A stretch of 52,705 nt of DNA from CAUZWH01 sp965224275 (GTDB lineage: Bacteria > Pseudomonadota > Alphaproteobacteria > SHVV01). The stretch's first letter is position 1, and each line of letters starts with the position of its first letter. This document shows, in pieces, positions 35,393 to 43,916 of the stretch. Position numbers and translations under genes: made by a program. The notes under the pieces are model-generated. The model had not been told where the DNA came from. It saw only the letters and a program-made list of their open reading frames with translations, and did no database searches. The stretch lies in contig CBDCYR010000010.1 of the NCBI GenBank assembly GCA_965224275.1, forward strand, positions 1-52,705, in the 5' to 3' direction.

Positions 35393-37720
35393 CTAGTGGA
35401 CAGCGGTCTGAGCCTGCGCGATGGCGCGCCAGATTTTTTCCGGCGTCGCCGGCATGTCGATGGCGAGCGGACCGTAGACGCTTAGAGCATCAGCAAGGGC
35501 GTTCATAACCGCCGGTGGCGCCGCGATGGCACCCGATTCACCGGCCCCTTTTGCGCCGAGAGGATTGTTGGGTGTGGGCACCTCGTGGAACTCGGTTGTA
35601 ATGCCGAGCAGATCGGTGGCGCGGGGCATTGCGTAATCCATGAACGACCCCGATAGCAACTGTCCGTCGCGATCGTAGACCGCTTCCTCGAGCAGCGCCT
35701 GGCCGACTCCCTGGGCGACCCCGCCGTGCACCTGTCCTTCGGCTAGCAGCGGGTTGATAACCCGGCCAAAATCATCGACCACCACATACGCGACCACGTC
35801 GCACACGCCGGTTTCGGGATCGATCTCGATCTCGCAGATATGGCAGCCATTGGGAAACGAAGGCGTATCCGGCGCGAACGTGGCCGACGCCGCGAGACCG
35901 CCGGCCTGGGCTAATTGCGACGATGCGGCGAGGTCGAACAGGCCGACGCTGCGATCGGTACCACTGACGACGAATGCACCATCGGTGAGCTCGATATCGG
36001 CAACGGCGGCTTCGAGATAGTCGGCGGCGGCCAGTTTTCCCACGCGGATAATTTCGTCGGCAGCGAGGCCAATGGCACTGCCACCGACCATGAGGGAGCG
36101 CGAGCCGCCGCTGCCGCCGCCCGTGGCCACAGCCGCCGTATCGCCCTGGCGAACCTCGACGCAGGCAAACGGCACGCCCAATTTATCTGCGATCACTTGT
36201 GCATAAGCCGTCTCATGCCCCTGCCCCGTGGCCTGGGTGCCGATACCGATGTGAACGACGCCACTGGGTTCGACGCCGAGGTCGGCGGTTTCGCTACCGA
36301 TCGCGGGATCGCCGCTTTTTTCGATGTAATAGGCCATGCCAATACCATGCAGACGGCCGCGCGATAGCGCTGCCGCGCGCCGCGCCTGAGATCCGTCCCA
36401 GTCCGCCACACGCATCGCCTCGGCTAACACCCGTTCGAACTCACCGCTGTCGTAGACCAAGCCCAGCGGATTTTCGTAAGGGATCTCCGAAGGGGGCACG
36501 AGATTGCGCCGCCGCAGCTCAGCCGGATCCATTTGGAGGGCGGTCGCGGCGGCGTCGATAAGCCGCTCGATGACGTAGATCGCTTCCGGCCGGCCGGCAC
36601 CGCGATAGGCGTCGACGGGAACCGTGTTGGTGTAAACCCCGGTCACCGAAACATGGGCTGATCGGATGACGTAAGCGCCCAGTTGGATTCCGCGACTGGC
36701 GTAGGTTGGGACGATCGGCGCCGCGTTCGAGAGATAGGCGCCCATGTTGGCGATGGTCTCGACCTTGAGGCCGCGAATTCGCCCGTCGCCGTCGAGCGCC
36801 AGGCTCGCGTCGGTAAGGTTGTCGCGGCCGTGGTTGTCGCTGTTAAACGCTTCGCTGCGGTCGCTTACCCATCGTACCGCGCGGCCGGTCTTTTTCGCCG
36901 CCCACAACACCAGTCCATATTCTCCATAAGGATGGAGTTTGGGTCCGAAGCCGCCGCCGACATCTGGGGTGATCACGCGCACGCGCTCGGCTGGAACTTG
37001 GAGCACGTCTTCGGCGATGGCCCCGCGAACAACGTGCGGTCCCTGCGTCGAGGTATAGAGCGTGTAGTCGTCGTTTTCCGGGTCGTAAAGGCCGATCGCC
37101 GCGCGCGGCTCTAGCGAGTTGCCGACGACGCGGTTGTTCCTGAGTTTGAGCGAGACGACGTGGGCGGCGCCGTCGAACGCAGCCTCGGTCGCTGCCCGAT
37201 CGCCGTTCTCCCATGCGAAACAGACGTTGGTCGGCACCTCGTCCCACACCGGCGGCGCAGCGCCGCGGGCGGTTGCGGCAATGTCGACGGCGGGCGGCTG
37301 CACGTCGTAAGCCACGCGAACGAGATCGAGCGCGGCGTACGCAGCGGCGTGCGTTTCGGCGACCACCATCGCAATGGGATCGCCGACATGGCGAACCCGG
37401 TCCCCCGCCAGCAAAGCATGCGTTGGGACAAAGTCGATCTCACTGCTGCCGGCATGGTCGAGAAACTTGAGATAGTGGCAGTGGAGTGGGCCGATTCCAT
37501 CGTCGTCGAGATCGGCGGCGGTCGCAACGGCGATCACCCCGGGAAAATTCGCGGCCGCCGCCGTTTCAAGCGATCGGATCGCGGCATGAGCGTGCGGTGA
37601 CCGCAACAGGGCGGCAAAAGCTTGATCGGGAAAGGATATGTCATCAACGAACCGACCGGCACCTTGCACGAGCCGATTGTCCTCTTTGCGCGTTACCGGC
37701 TGGCCGATCCCGAATTTCAC
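35393..37720 (-). CDS. CoxL/xanthine-dehydrogenase-type molybdopterin subunit, form II, orphan
   Basis: 775 residues from GTG 37718-37720, chosen because AAGGAGG stands about 9 bases upstream; an ATG nine codons earlier is weaker. Domain order is aldehyde-oxidase a/b hammerhead (KFGIGQPVTRKEDNRLVQGAGRFVDD), then the Mo-binding domains. VGGGFGPK and AYRGAGRPEA line the Mo site; AYRGAGR marks form II rather than true CO dehydrogenase (AYRCSFR). GAKGAGESGAIA holds the catalytic Glu. The 2Fe-2S (CoxS) and FAD (CoxM) partners are not in the window. It would hydroxylate an aldehyde or N-heterocycle with water. Middle of a long operon, after Rieske C. Confidence 0.92.
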   Translation of the reverse strand: MKFGIGQPVTRKEDNRLVQGAGRFVDDISFPDQAFAALLRSPHAHAAIRSLETAAAANFPGVIAVATAADLDDDGIGPLHCHYLKFLDHAGSSEIDFVPTHALLAGDRVRHVGDPIAMVVAETHAAAYAALDLVRVAYDVQPPAVDIAATARGAAPPVWDEVPTNVCFAWENGDRAATEAAFDGAAHVVSLKLRNNRVVGNSLEPRAAIGLYDPENDDYTLYTSTQGPHVVRGAIAEDVLQVPAERVRVITPDVGGGFGPKLHPYGEYGLVLWAAKKTGRAVRWVSDRSEAFNSDNHGRDNLTDASLALDGDGRIRGLKVETIANMGAYLSNAAPIVPTYASRGIQLGAYVIRSAHVSVTGVYTNTVPVDAYRGAGRPEAIYVIERLIDAAATALQMDPAELRRRNLVPPSEIPYENPLGLVYDSGEFERVLAEAMRVADWDGSQARRAAALSRGRLHGIGMAYYIEKSGDPAIGSETADLGVEPSGVVHIGIGTQATGQGHETAYAQVIADKLGVPFACVEVRQGDTAAVATGGGSGGSRSLMVGGSAIGLAADEIIRVGKLAAADYLEAAVADIELTDGAFVVSGTDRSVGLFDLAASSQLAQAGGLAASATFAPDTPSFPNGCHICEIEIDPETGVCDVVAYVVVDDFGRVINPLLAEGQVHGGVAQGVGQALLEEAVYDRDGQLLSGSFMDYAMPRATDLLGITTEFHEVPTPNNPLGAKGAGESGAIAAPPAVMNALADALSVYGPLAIDMPATPEKIWRAIAQAQTAVH

Positions 37721-37798
37721 GCCGATCGCCTCCTTCGCGCATCCCATGCTGGCGCGGCTAAGCCGCGCGGCGCGCGAGCGGCCACGTCGCGTGCCGCT

Positions 37799-38941
37799 CT
37801 AATCGTAAAGCAGTTGCGCGTTGTAATTGATGAGGTTGTGGAGGTTCACCTCCATGTGCGACATCGGCCCGGGTTCGAACGCCCTGGTTTCCATCGCCCG
37901 CTGTAGCGAGGCGACCATCGTTCGATCCTCCTCCAGCACCTTGACTAAGAAGTCGCGATACACCACCGCCTTCTCCATAAAATCGGGCTGTTCGAAGTGG
38001 ACCTTCGGAAACAGGTGGTAGGTGACGATCTTCGACGTGGTCGGTGAGAGCGGCCATACGACCATCGGGTGTGACTCATCGACGCGCCCGAAAATATGGA
38101 AGTTCGGCGCCAGGAACCCGGTGTAAGCGAAGCTCATCGGCTTGTCTTCGAGCCAGGGCATCTTGCCAAACAGCGTCTTTCCTTCCGGGGTATCGGGTGC
38201 GCCATTGTAAAACGAGCTAAAGCCGCCGCGCTCTTCCTTGACGTTGAACTTGAACTTTTCGGTATCGATGTGAGCGCCGAAGGTATCGATGTGCAGGACT
38301 TGGACGTGATAGATGTCCTGCAGGTTCTCGACCACGAGTTTCCAATTGCAGTCGAGTTCGACTTCAAACTTCGTCGACAATCGGCAATCCTGCCACCGCA
38401 GGAACGAGAATTCGCGTTCGTATTCGGCGACGAATTCCGCAAGCGGCGACGCGGCCGGATTGAAGTTGATGAAAATCCATCCCGCCCAGACGCCCAGACC
38501 CAGCGTCTTCAACCGGCAGTTCTTAACGTCGAAGCGGGTGTGCTCTTTCATGTAAGGCGCACCCACCAGGTGGCCCTTCAGGTCGTAAAGCCAGCCGTGG
38601 TACGGACAGCTGAACTCTTTCACGTTGCCCTGCCCCTGTGCGACTTCGACCCCACGATGGCGGCAGGTGTTGCAGAACGCATTGAGGCTGTCGTCATCCG
38701 CCCGGGTGATGAGAACCGGCTCATCGAGAATATGGAGCGCCATATAATCTCCGGGCTTCTCCACTTCCTCGACGCGACCGACGCATAGCCAGTCGGCGAG
38801 GAAGATGCGTTCTTTCTCACGCGCGTAGACCTCGGGGCTGCTATAGAAATTGCCAGGCAGGTGATAGGCCTGGTCAAGCGGTACGTCGATGTTGGCCTTG
38901 CCGCTCTGCGATTCCGCGACTCCATCACTCGCCAGTGCCAT
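37799..38941 (-). CDS. Rieske oxygenase alpha subunit C
   Basis: 380 residues from ATG 38939-38941 with GGAGGAC upstream. Rieske ligands CRHRG and CPYHGW (about residues 96-118), mononuclear iron site NLQDIYHVQVLHIDTFG, late ligand region EEDRTMVASLQRAM. Compared with B and D it keeps all iron ligands and differs mainly near the N-terminus and in surface loops. It is the upstream neighbour of the CoxL-type gene in the operon, with a gap of about 80 bases. A partner reductase is not encoded nearby. Substrate unknown. Confidence 0.93.
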   Translation of the reverse strand: MALASDGVAESQSGKANIDVPLDQAYHLPGNFYSSPEVYAREKERIFLADWLCVGRVEEVEKPGDYMALHILDEPVLITRADDDSLNAFCNTCRHRGVEVAQGQGNVKEFSCPYHGWLYDLKGHLVGAPYMKEHTRFDVKNCRLKTLGLGVWAGWIFINFNPAASPLAEFVAEYEREFSFLRWQDCRLSTKFEVELDCNWKLVVENLQDIYHVQVLHIDTFGAHIDTEKFKFNVKEERGGFSSFYNGAPDTPEGKTLFGKMPWLEDKPMSFAYTGFLAPNFHIFGRVDESHPMVVWPLSPTTSKIVTYHLFPKVHFEQPDFMEKAVVYRDFLVKVLEEDRTMVASLQRAMETRAFEPGPMSHMEVNLHNLINYNAQLLYD

Positions 38942-39066
38942 GATGTCCTCCGTTGTTCGGCCGCAGGATCCGCGCCAAGAGTGGGTCAGACCCTCGTGCC
39001 ACAGCAGCCTGTCGATGAATTTTGCTCGCCTTCTCGCGGCCAGGCAAGCCGATCGGCATGAAAAAG

Positions 39067-40215
39067 CTACTCGCCATAGATTCGTTGGGCTGTGTAGTTA
39101 ATCAGATTGTGGATGTTTACTTCCATATGCGACATCGGACCGGGCTCGAACGCTTTGGTTTCCATGGCGCGCTGCAGCGACGCCACCATGGTCCGGTCTT
39201 CCTCCAGAACAAGGGCGATAAAATCGCGGTAGACGGCGGCTTTCGCCGCAAACTCCGGCTGTCGATGATGTTCCTCTGCAAACAGGTGATAGACCACCAT
39301 TTTGGTTTTACTGGGCGATAACGGCCAAACAACCATTGGGTGTATTTCGTCGATGCGGCCGAAGACGTGAAAGTTAGGCGCCAAATAGCCGGAATAGGCG
39401 AGATTCATTGGCTTATCTTCCAACCATGGCAGTTTGCCGACCAGAGTCTTGCCGTCAGGGGTGTCCGGTGCACCGGTGTAGAAGGAACTGAAGCCACCGT
39501 TCTCCTTCACGTCGAAATCGAAATCTTCGGTGACGTCGAGGTGCGCGCCAAAACTGTCCACGTGCAGGGTTTGAAAGTGGTAGACGTCTTGCAGGTTCTC
39601 AACCACCAGCTTCCAGTTGCACTCGAGTTCAATATCGAATTTGCTCGAAAGTCGGCAGTCCTGCATGCGCAGAAGCCCAAAAGCCTTCTCATAATCCGCA
39701 ACAAATTCCTTCAGCGGCGGTGGGTCGGGATTAAAGGTGACGAAGATCCATCCCGCCCAGTGGTCGAGCCCCAGCGGTTTGAGTCGGCAGTCGGCCGGGC
39801 TGAAGACGGTGTGCTTCTTCATATACGGTGAGCCGATCAGTTTGCCTGAGAGATCGTAAAGCCAACCGTGATAGGGGCAGCTGAACTCCTTCACGTTGCC
39901 CTCGCCTTGCGCCACTTCGACACCGCGATGCCGGCACGTGTTGCAGAATGCGTTCAAGTCGCCGTTTTCATCGCGAGCGACAATGATCGGCTCATCCAAG
40001 ACGTGAAACGCCATGTAGTCGCCAGCGTTCTCGACCTCCTCGATCCGGCCGACGCACAGCCAATCCTGCATGAAAATCTTGGCTTTCTCGAGCGCGTAGA
40101 CTTTGGCGCTGCTGTAGTGGGTTCCCGGCAAGTGGAACGACTGATTAAGCGGCGCTTCGACATTGGAAATACTGGTATCGCGCGTAACTTCTTCTCCGCT
40201 ATTCGCCAAAGTCAT
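39067..40215 (-). CDS. Rieske oxygenase alpha subunit D
   Basis: 382 residues from ATG 40213-40215 (MTLANSGEEVTRDTSISN), chosen for GGAGGG 8 bases upstream; a further upstream in-frame start would overlap the ABC ATPase gene. Ligands CRHRG, CPYHGW and NLQDVYHFQTLHVDSFGAH are complete. It is the most divergent of the three paralogues around the active site, where it has VYHFQTLHVDSFG in place of IYHVxVLHIDTFG, which hints at a different substrate or position of attack. It sits just after the importer ATPase gene. Confidence 0.93.
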   Translation of the reverse strand: MTLANSGEEVTRDTSISNVEAPLNQSFHLPGTHYSSAKVYALEKAKIFMQDWLCVGRIEEVENAGDYMAFHVLDEPIIVARDENGDLNAFCNTCRHRGVEVAQGEGNVKEFSCPYHGWLYDLSGKLIGSPYMKKHTVFSPADCRLKPLGLDHWAGWIFVTFNPDPPPLKEFVADYEKAFGLLRMQDCRLSSKFDIELECNWKLVVENLQDVYHFQTLHVDSFGAHLDVTEDFDFDVKENGGFSSFYTGAPDTPDGKTLVGKLPWLEDKPMNLAYSGYLAPNFHVFGRIDEIHPMVVWPLSPSKTKMVVYHLFAEEHHRQPEFAAKAAVYRDFIALVLEEDRTMVASLQRAMETKAFEPGPMSHMEVNIHNLINYTAQRIYGE

Positions 40216-40292
40216 GGAATACCCTCCAATTTGTTCTGCTCGTGAGGCCTGCGCGCCACCATCGTTGCGCTGGTCAGAATCATACCGCTCGG

Positions 40293-41966
40293 TCAAACGG
40301 GCTCAATAACCTCTGCCGACGTCAGGCGATCACGTTGCGCAAGAACGCCATCGAGCCAGTCTGCGTCCATTCTGGGCACCGAAGCCAGAAGTAGTTTTGT
40401 ATAGTCCTCGCGTGGCGCCGACATGATCTTTGATTTCGGGCCCTGCTCCACCACCCGCCCCTGCAGCATGACCATGACCTCGTCAGCGATCGCTGCGACC
40501 GTACCGAGGTCATGGGTTATGAACAGATAGGAAAAACCAAAGTCGCGCTGACGGTCCAGCAACAGCTTTAGAATATTTTGCGCGACGATCCGATCGAGCT
40601 CCGAGGTGACTTCGTCACAGATGACGAGATCGGGTTCGGCCGCGAGGGCACGCGCGATCCCAATGCGTTGTTTCTGGCCGCCGCTGAGTTCACTCGGGTA
40701 TCGATCGGCGAAGCTTGGCGGCAGTTCGATCATTTCCAGGAGCTCCGCGACCCTGCGGTCGAGTTCCTTGCCGCGTTTGCCGAAGTATAGCTGCACCGGT
40801 CGGCCGAGAATCTGCTTTACCGTCTGGCGCGGGTTGAACGCCGTGTCGGGCGTCTGGTAAATCATCTGAATACGCCGACGTTGGTCAAGTGACCGCTGTC
40901 CGAGTGTCGGCGGCAGCGCCGCCTGGTTGAACAAAATCTCTCCGGACTCGGGCGGCAGAAGACCGACGATGACGCGCGCGAGGGTCGACTTGCCGGATCC
41001 CGACTGGCCGACAACGGCCAAGGTTCTGCCTTTGTACACGTGAAGCGACAGATCGTGCAGAACCTGATCGCCGCTACTGTATCGCGCATTTGCGTGCAGC
41101 ACCGATAACAGCGGTTGTTCATCGTTTCGCGGCGTCTCAATTTTCGTCGACGAGCGCAGCGCCCAAAGCGACTTGGTGTAGCTCTCGCGCGGTGCGGCGA
41201 GCATCGTGCGGGTGTCGGCCTCCTCCACAATTTCGCCGTGACGCATGACGACGATACGGTCGGCAACTTGGGCAACCACTGCCAAATCGTGGCTGATGTA
41301 AATGGCGGCCGTATGAAACTGCTTTATGACCGCACGGATGGCTGCGAGAACCTCGATCTGCGTGGTTACGTCGAGCGCCGTGGTCGGCTCATCGAAGATA
41401 ATCAAATCGGGACGGCATGCCATCGCCATGGCTAGCATGGAGCGCTGCAATTGGCCGCCGGAGACCTGATGCGGGTAGAGGAACCCGACCGTCTCGGGGC
41501 CGGGGAGCGACAAGCGGCCGTACCAGTCGATCGCGTCGGCGTAGGCTTGTTCTTTGTTCTTTACGCCATGTTGGAGGGGTGTTTCAGCGAACTGTTTGAT
41601 CAGCCGGTGGGCCGGGTTGAAGGATGCGATGGCCGATTGCGCCATATAGGCGATAGCTTCGCCCCGAAGCTTTCGTTTGGCCTTTTCCGATGCTGCAACG
41701 AGGTCTTCGCCGCGAAACAAAACCTGGCCGCCGGCGATGCGGCAACCGCTTCGGATGTAGCCCATCGCAGCCAGCCCGAGCATGGTTTTTCCGGCGCCCG
41801 ACTCGCCGACCAAGCCGACGACGCGCCCACGCGGCAAGTCGAGATCCACACCTTTTACGATTTCGGTTCGACCGCCGTCAGCGCTGCTCGTGTCGATGCG
41901 AAGCCCACGAATCGTCAACAGCGAGTCGCCACTCGATTGGGCGGGTGTCGTATCGGTTGCCGTCAT
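40293..41966 (-). CDS. Fused double ATPase of a Dpp/Opp-type importer (DppD-DppF)
   Basis: 557 residues with two complete ABC domains. Half 1: Walker A GESGAGKTML, signature VSGGQLQRSMLAMAM, Walker B LIIFDEPTTALD. Half 2: Walker A GQSGSGKSTL, signature LSGGQKQRIGIARAL, Walker B LVICDEVTSELD. The second Walker B Glu context (DEVTSELD) is slightly unusual. The fusion resembles GsiA/YejF-type proteins. ATG 41964-41966 overlaps the stop of the DppC-like gene by 4 bases (ATGA). It energises the importer formed with the two permeases and the binding protein. Confidence 0.94.
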   Translation of the reverse strand: MTATDTTPAQSSGDSLLTIRGLRIDTSSADGGRTEIVKGVDLDLPRGRVVGLVGESGAGKTMLGLAAMGYIRSGCRIAGGQVLFRGEDLVAASEKAKRKLRGEAIAYMAQSAIASFNPAHRLIKQFAETPLQHGVKNKEQAYADAIDWYGRLSLPGPETVGFLYPHQVSGGQLQRSMLAMAMACRPDLIIFDEPTTALDVTTQIEVLAAIRAVIKQFHTAAIYISHDLAVVAQVADRIVVMRHGEIVEEADTRTMLAAPRESYTKSLWALRSSTKIETPRNDEQPLLSVLHANARYSSGDQVLHDLSLHVYKGRTLAVVGQSGSGKSTLARVIVGLLPPESGEILFNQAALPPTLGQRSLDQRRRIQMIYQTPDTAFNPRQTVKQILGRPVQLYFGKRGKELDRRVAELLEMIELPPSFADRYPSELSGGQKQRIGIARALAAEPDLVICDEVTSELDRIVAQNILKLLLDRQRDFGFSYLFITHDLGTVAAIADEVMVMLQGRVVEQGPKSKIMSAPREDYTKLLLASVPRMDADWLDGVLAQRDRLTSAEVIEPV

Positions 41967-42790
41967 GTCTTGAGGCGACTCGATAGTTCCAGGGCGCGAT
42001 CGACCAGGAGATTAACGCAAACGGCGAGGAGGCCGATGGCAGCGGCAGGCACGAGCGGCGTCACATCGCCATAGGTGATGAGCGTCGCGTTGTCGCGCAC
42101 CATCGAACCCCACGAGGCTGTCGGTGGTTGAATGCCGAGGCCGAGAAACGATAGCGAACTGATGAACAAGAACGTGTAGCAAAACCGCAACCCGAATTCG
42201 ACCAGCAGCGGCGGTAGGGCATTGGGCAAGATTTCATTCCGAGCGATCCAACCAAAGCCTTCACCGCGCAGCCGCGCCGCCTCGACGAAGTCCATGACCA
42301 CGATGTTCTGCGCCACCGAACGCGCGACCCGGAACACTCTCGTTGCTTCCACCACCGCGATCACAACCACCATGATGCCAATCGAATTTCCCAGGATTGT
42401 GAGAAATAGCAAGGCCAAGACCAACGATGGAATGGCGATCAGCGTATCGATGGCACGGCTCAACAGCTGATCAAGCCAACCGCCAACGATCGAGGAGAGG
42501 AAGCTTAAGGGGACACCAATCAGGAAGGCCAAGGCCGTGATCAAGACGGCAACGCCGATCGTGTTTCGTGCGCCGTAAATCAGGCGGCTCCACATGTCGC
42601 GGCCCAAATTATCTGTGCCGATGACAAATTTTTCGCCCCACGGCTGGTAGGGCGGACCGACAATACTGGTCTCTCCAAACGGCGCCAGCACCGGTGCCAA
42701 CAGAGCGGTCGCCAGGTAGAGCATCACCACGATAAGCGCGACCCTGGTTATCAGCGGCGAACGACGCAAAGCTTGCCAGGCGCCTGACAC
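41963..42790 (-). CDS. DppC-like ABC permease
   Basis: 275 residues, six TM helices. N-terminal OppC-type region (RRSPLITRVALIVVMLYLATALLAPVLAPFG), the IGTDNLGRDMWSRLIYGARNTIGVA motif characteristic of DppC/OppC, and the cytoplasmic EAA loop DFVEAARLRGEGFGWIARNEILPNALPPLLVEFG. It forms the membrane pore with the DppB-like protein encoded 9 bases upstream. Confidence 0.94.
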   Translation of the reverse strand: MSGAWQALRRSPLITRVALIVVMLYLATALLAPVLAPFGETSIVGPPYQPWGEKFVIGTDNLGRDMWSRLIYGARNTIGVAVLITALAFLIGVPLSFLSSIVGGWLDQLLSRAIDTLIAIPSLVLALLFLTILGNSIGIMVVVIAVVEATRVFRVARSVAQNIVVMDFVEAARLRGEGFGWIARNEILPNALPPLLVEFGLRFCYTFLFISSLSFLGLGIQPPTASWGSMVRDNATLITYGDVTPLVPAAAIGLLAVCVNLLVDRALELSSRLKT

Positions 42791-42799
42791 GACCCGCTC

Positions 42800-43747
42800 C
42801 TACCGCGGGTACCGAAGTCGGGGATTGCTCAGGATCGACGCAACATCGGCTACCAGATTCAGGAGAATGTAGGCCCCAGCGAATATCAAGCTCGAGGTTT
42901 GCACAACGGGGAAATCCCGCGCTGAAACCGAATCGACCAGGAGTTGGCCGAGACCGGGATAAGCGAACACAACCTCAACGATCACAACGCCGGCGATAAG
43001 ATACGCAAAGCTCAGGACCACGATGTTGATGATGGGGGCGAGCGCATTCGGCAGCGCATGCCGGGTAACGACCCGCCACGGCGGGATTCCCTTCAAATGC
43101 GCCATTTCGATATAGGCATTGGCGATCACATTGAGGATCGCTGCCCGGGTCATCCGCATCATATGCGCGGTCACGACCAGCGTGAGCGTCATTGCCGGCA
43201 ACGCGCATTGGTAAATGCGCTGCCAAATAGGCATGTCCGGCGTTACCTGCGACAAGCTGGGAAACAGACCCAACTGAAGCACGAGGAATAGGATGAGAAT
43301 ATAAGCGATAAAGAACTCTGGGAACGAAACGGCGGCGACCGTAACGATATTTGAAACGCGATCAAACAGGGTGTTGCGAAACAGCGCGGCCAAAACCCCC
43401 AGCGAAACCGCCAGCGGAACCGCAACCGCCGACGTCAATACGGCGAGAAAAAGTGTGTTTTTCAACCGTTCTCCGATGAGTTCGGCAACTTCACGCTGAT
43501 TCGCCAACGACCGACCCAAATCTCCCTGTACGAAATTGAAGATCCAACTGAGGTATCGCTGGCCGGCCGGCACATCGAGCCCGACCTCACGGCGGAACGC
43601 CGCTACCAATTCGGGTGTTGCATTCACACCCAGGATTACGTCGGCGATGTCGCCGGGCAGGAGTTCGACCGAAAAAAAGATAATCAGCGAAACGACAACC
43701 AGCGTCAGAACACCGAAGCCAATCCGCCGTGCAATTAATCCCAGCAA
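42800..43747 (-). CDS. DppB-like ABC permease
   Basis: 315 residues, six TM helices, starting MLGLIARRIGFGVLTLVVVSLIIFFSVELLPGD, typical of DppB. The periplasmic segment LRREVGLDVPAGQRYLSWIFNFVQGDLGRSL-like region and the EAA loop YIEMAHLKGIPPWRVVTRHALPNALAPIINIV are intact. It follows the binding-protein gene after about 170 bases, a gap that may hold an mRNA-processing or weak terminator site, which commonly lets the binding protein be made in excess. Confidence 0.94.
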   Translation of the reverse strand: MLGLIARRIGFGVLTLVVVSLIIFFSVELLPGDIADVILGVNATPELVAAFRREVGLDVPAGQRYLSWIFNFVQGDLGRSLANQREVAELIGERLKNTLFLAVLTSAVAVPLAVSLGVLAALFRNTLFDRVSNIVTVAAVSFPEFFIAYILILFLVLQLGLFPSLSQVTPDMPIWQRIYQCALPAMTLTLVVTAHMMRMTRAAILNVIANAYIEMAHLKGIPPWRVVTRHALPNALAPIINIVVLSFAYLIAGVVIVEVVFAYPGLGQLLVDSVSARDFPVVQTSSLIFAGAYILLNLVADVASILSNPRLRYPR

Positions 43748-43916
43748 TGGCGCCTTCTTCTCCCAGCCCTCGGCTGGCGTTTTGGCTGGCGTTCTGGCGA
43801 CCGCACGGCGGCCGGATGAATCATTCCAGACTCCGTAACGTAACTAAGCGGCCTGCAGGTGTGGTGCGGCGGTTCGAAGAACGACACGCAACCGCCGCAC
43901 CAATGACTGATTCAGT

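Noticed and set aside
35393..37720. True carbon monoxide dehydrogenase large subunit
   Set aside because: The active-site loop reads AYRGAGR (form II), not AYRCSFR, so CO oxidation is not supported.
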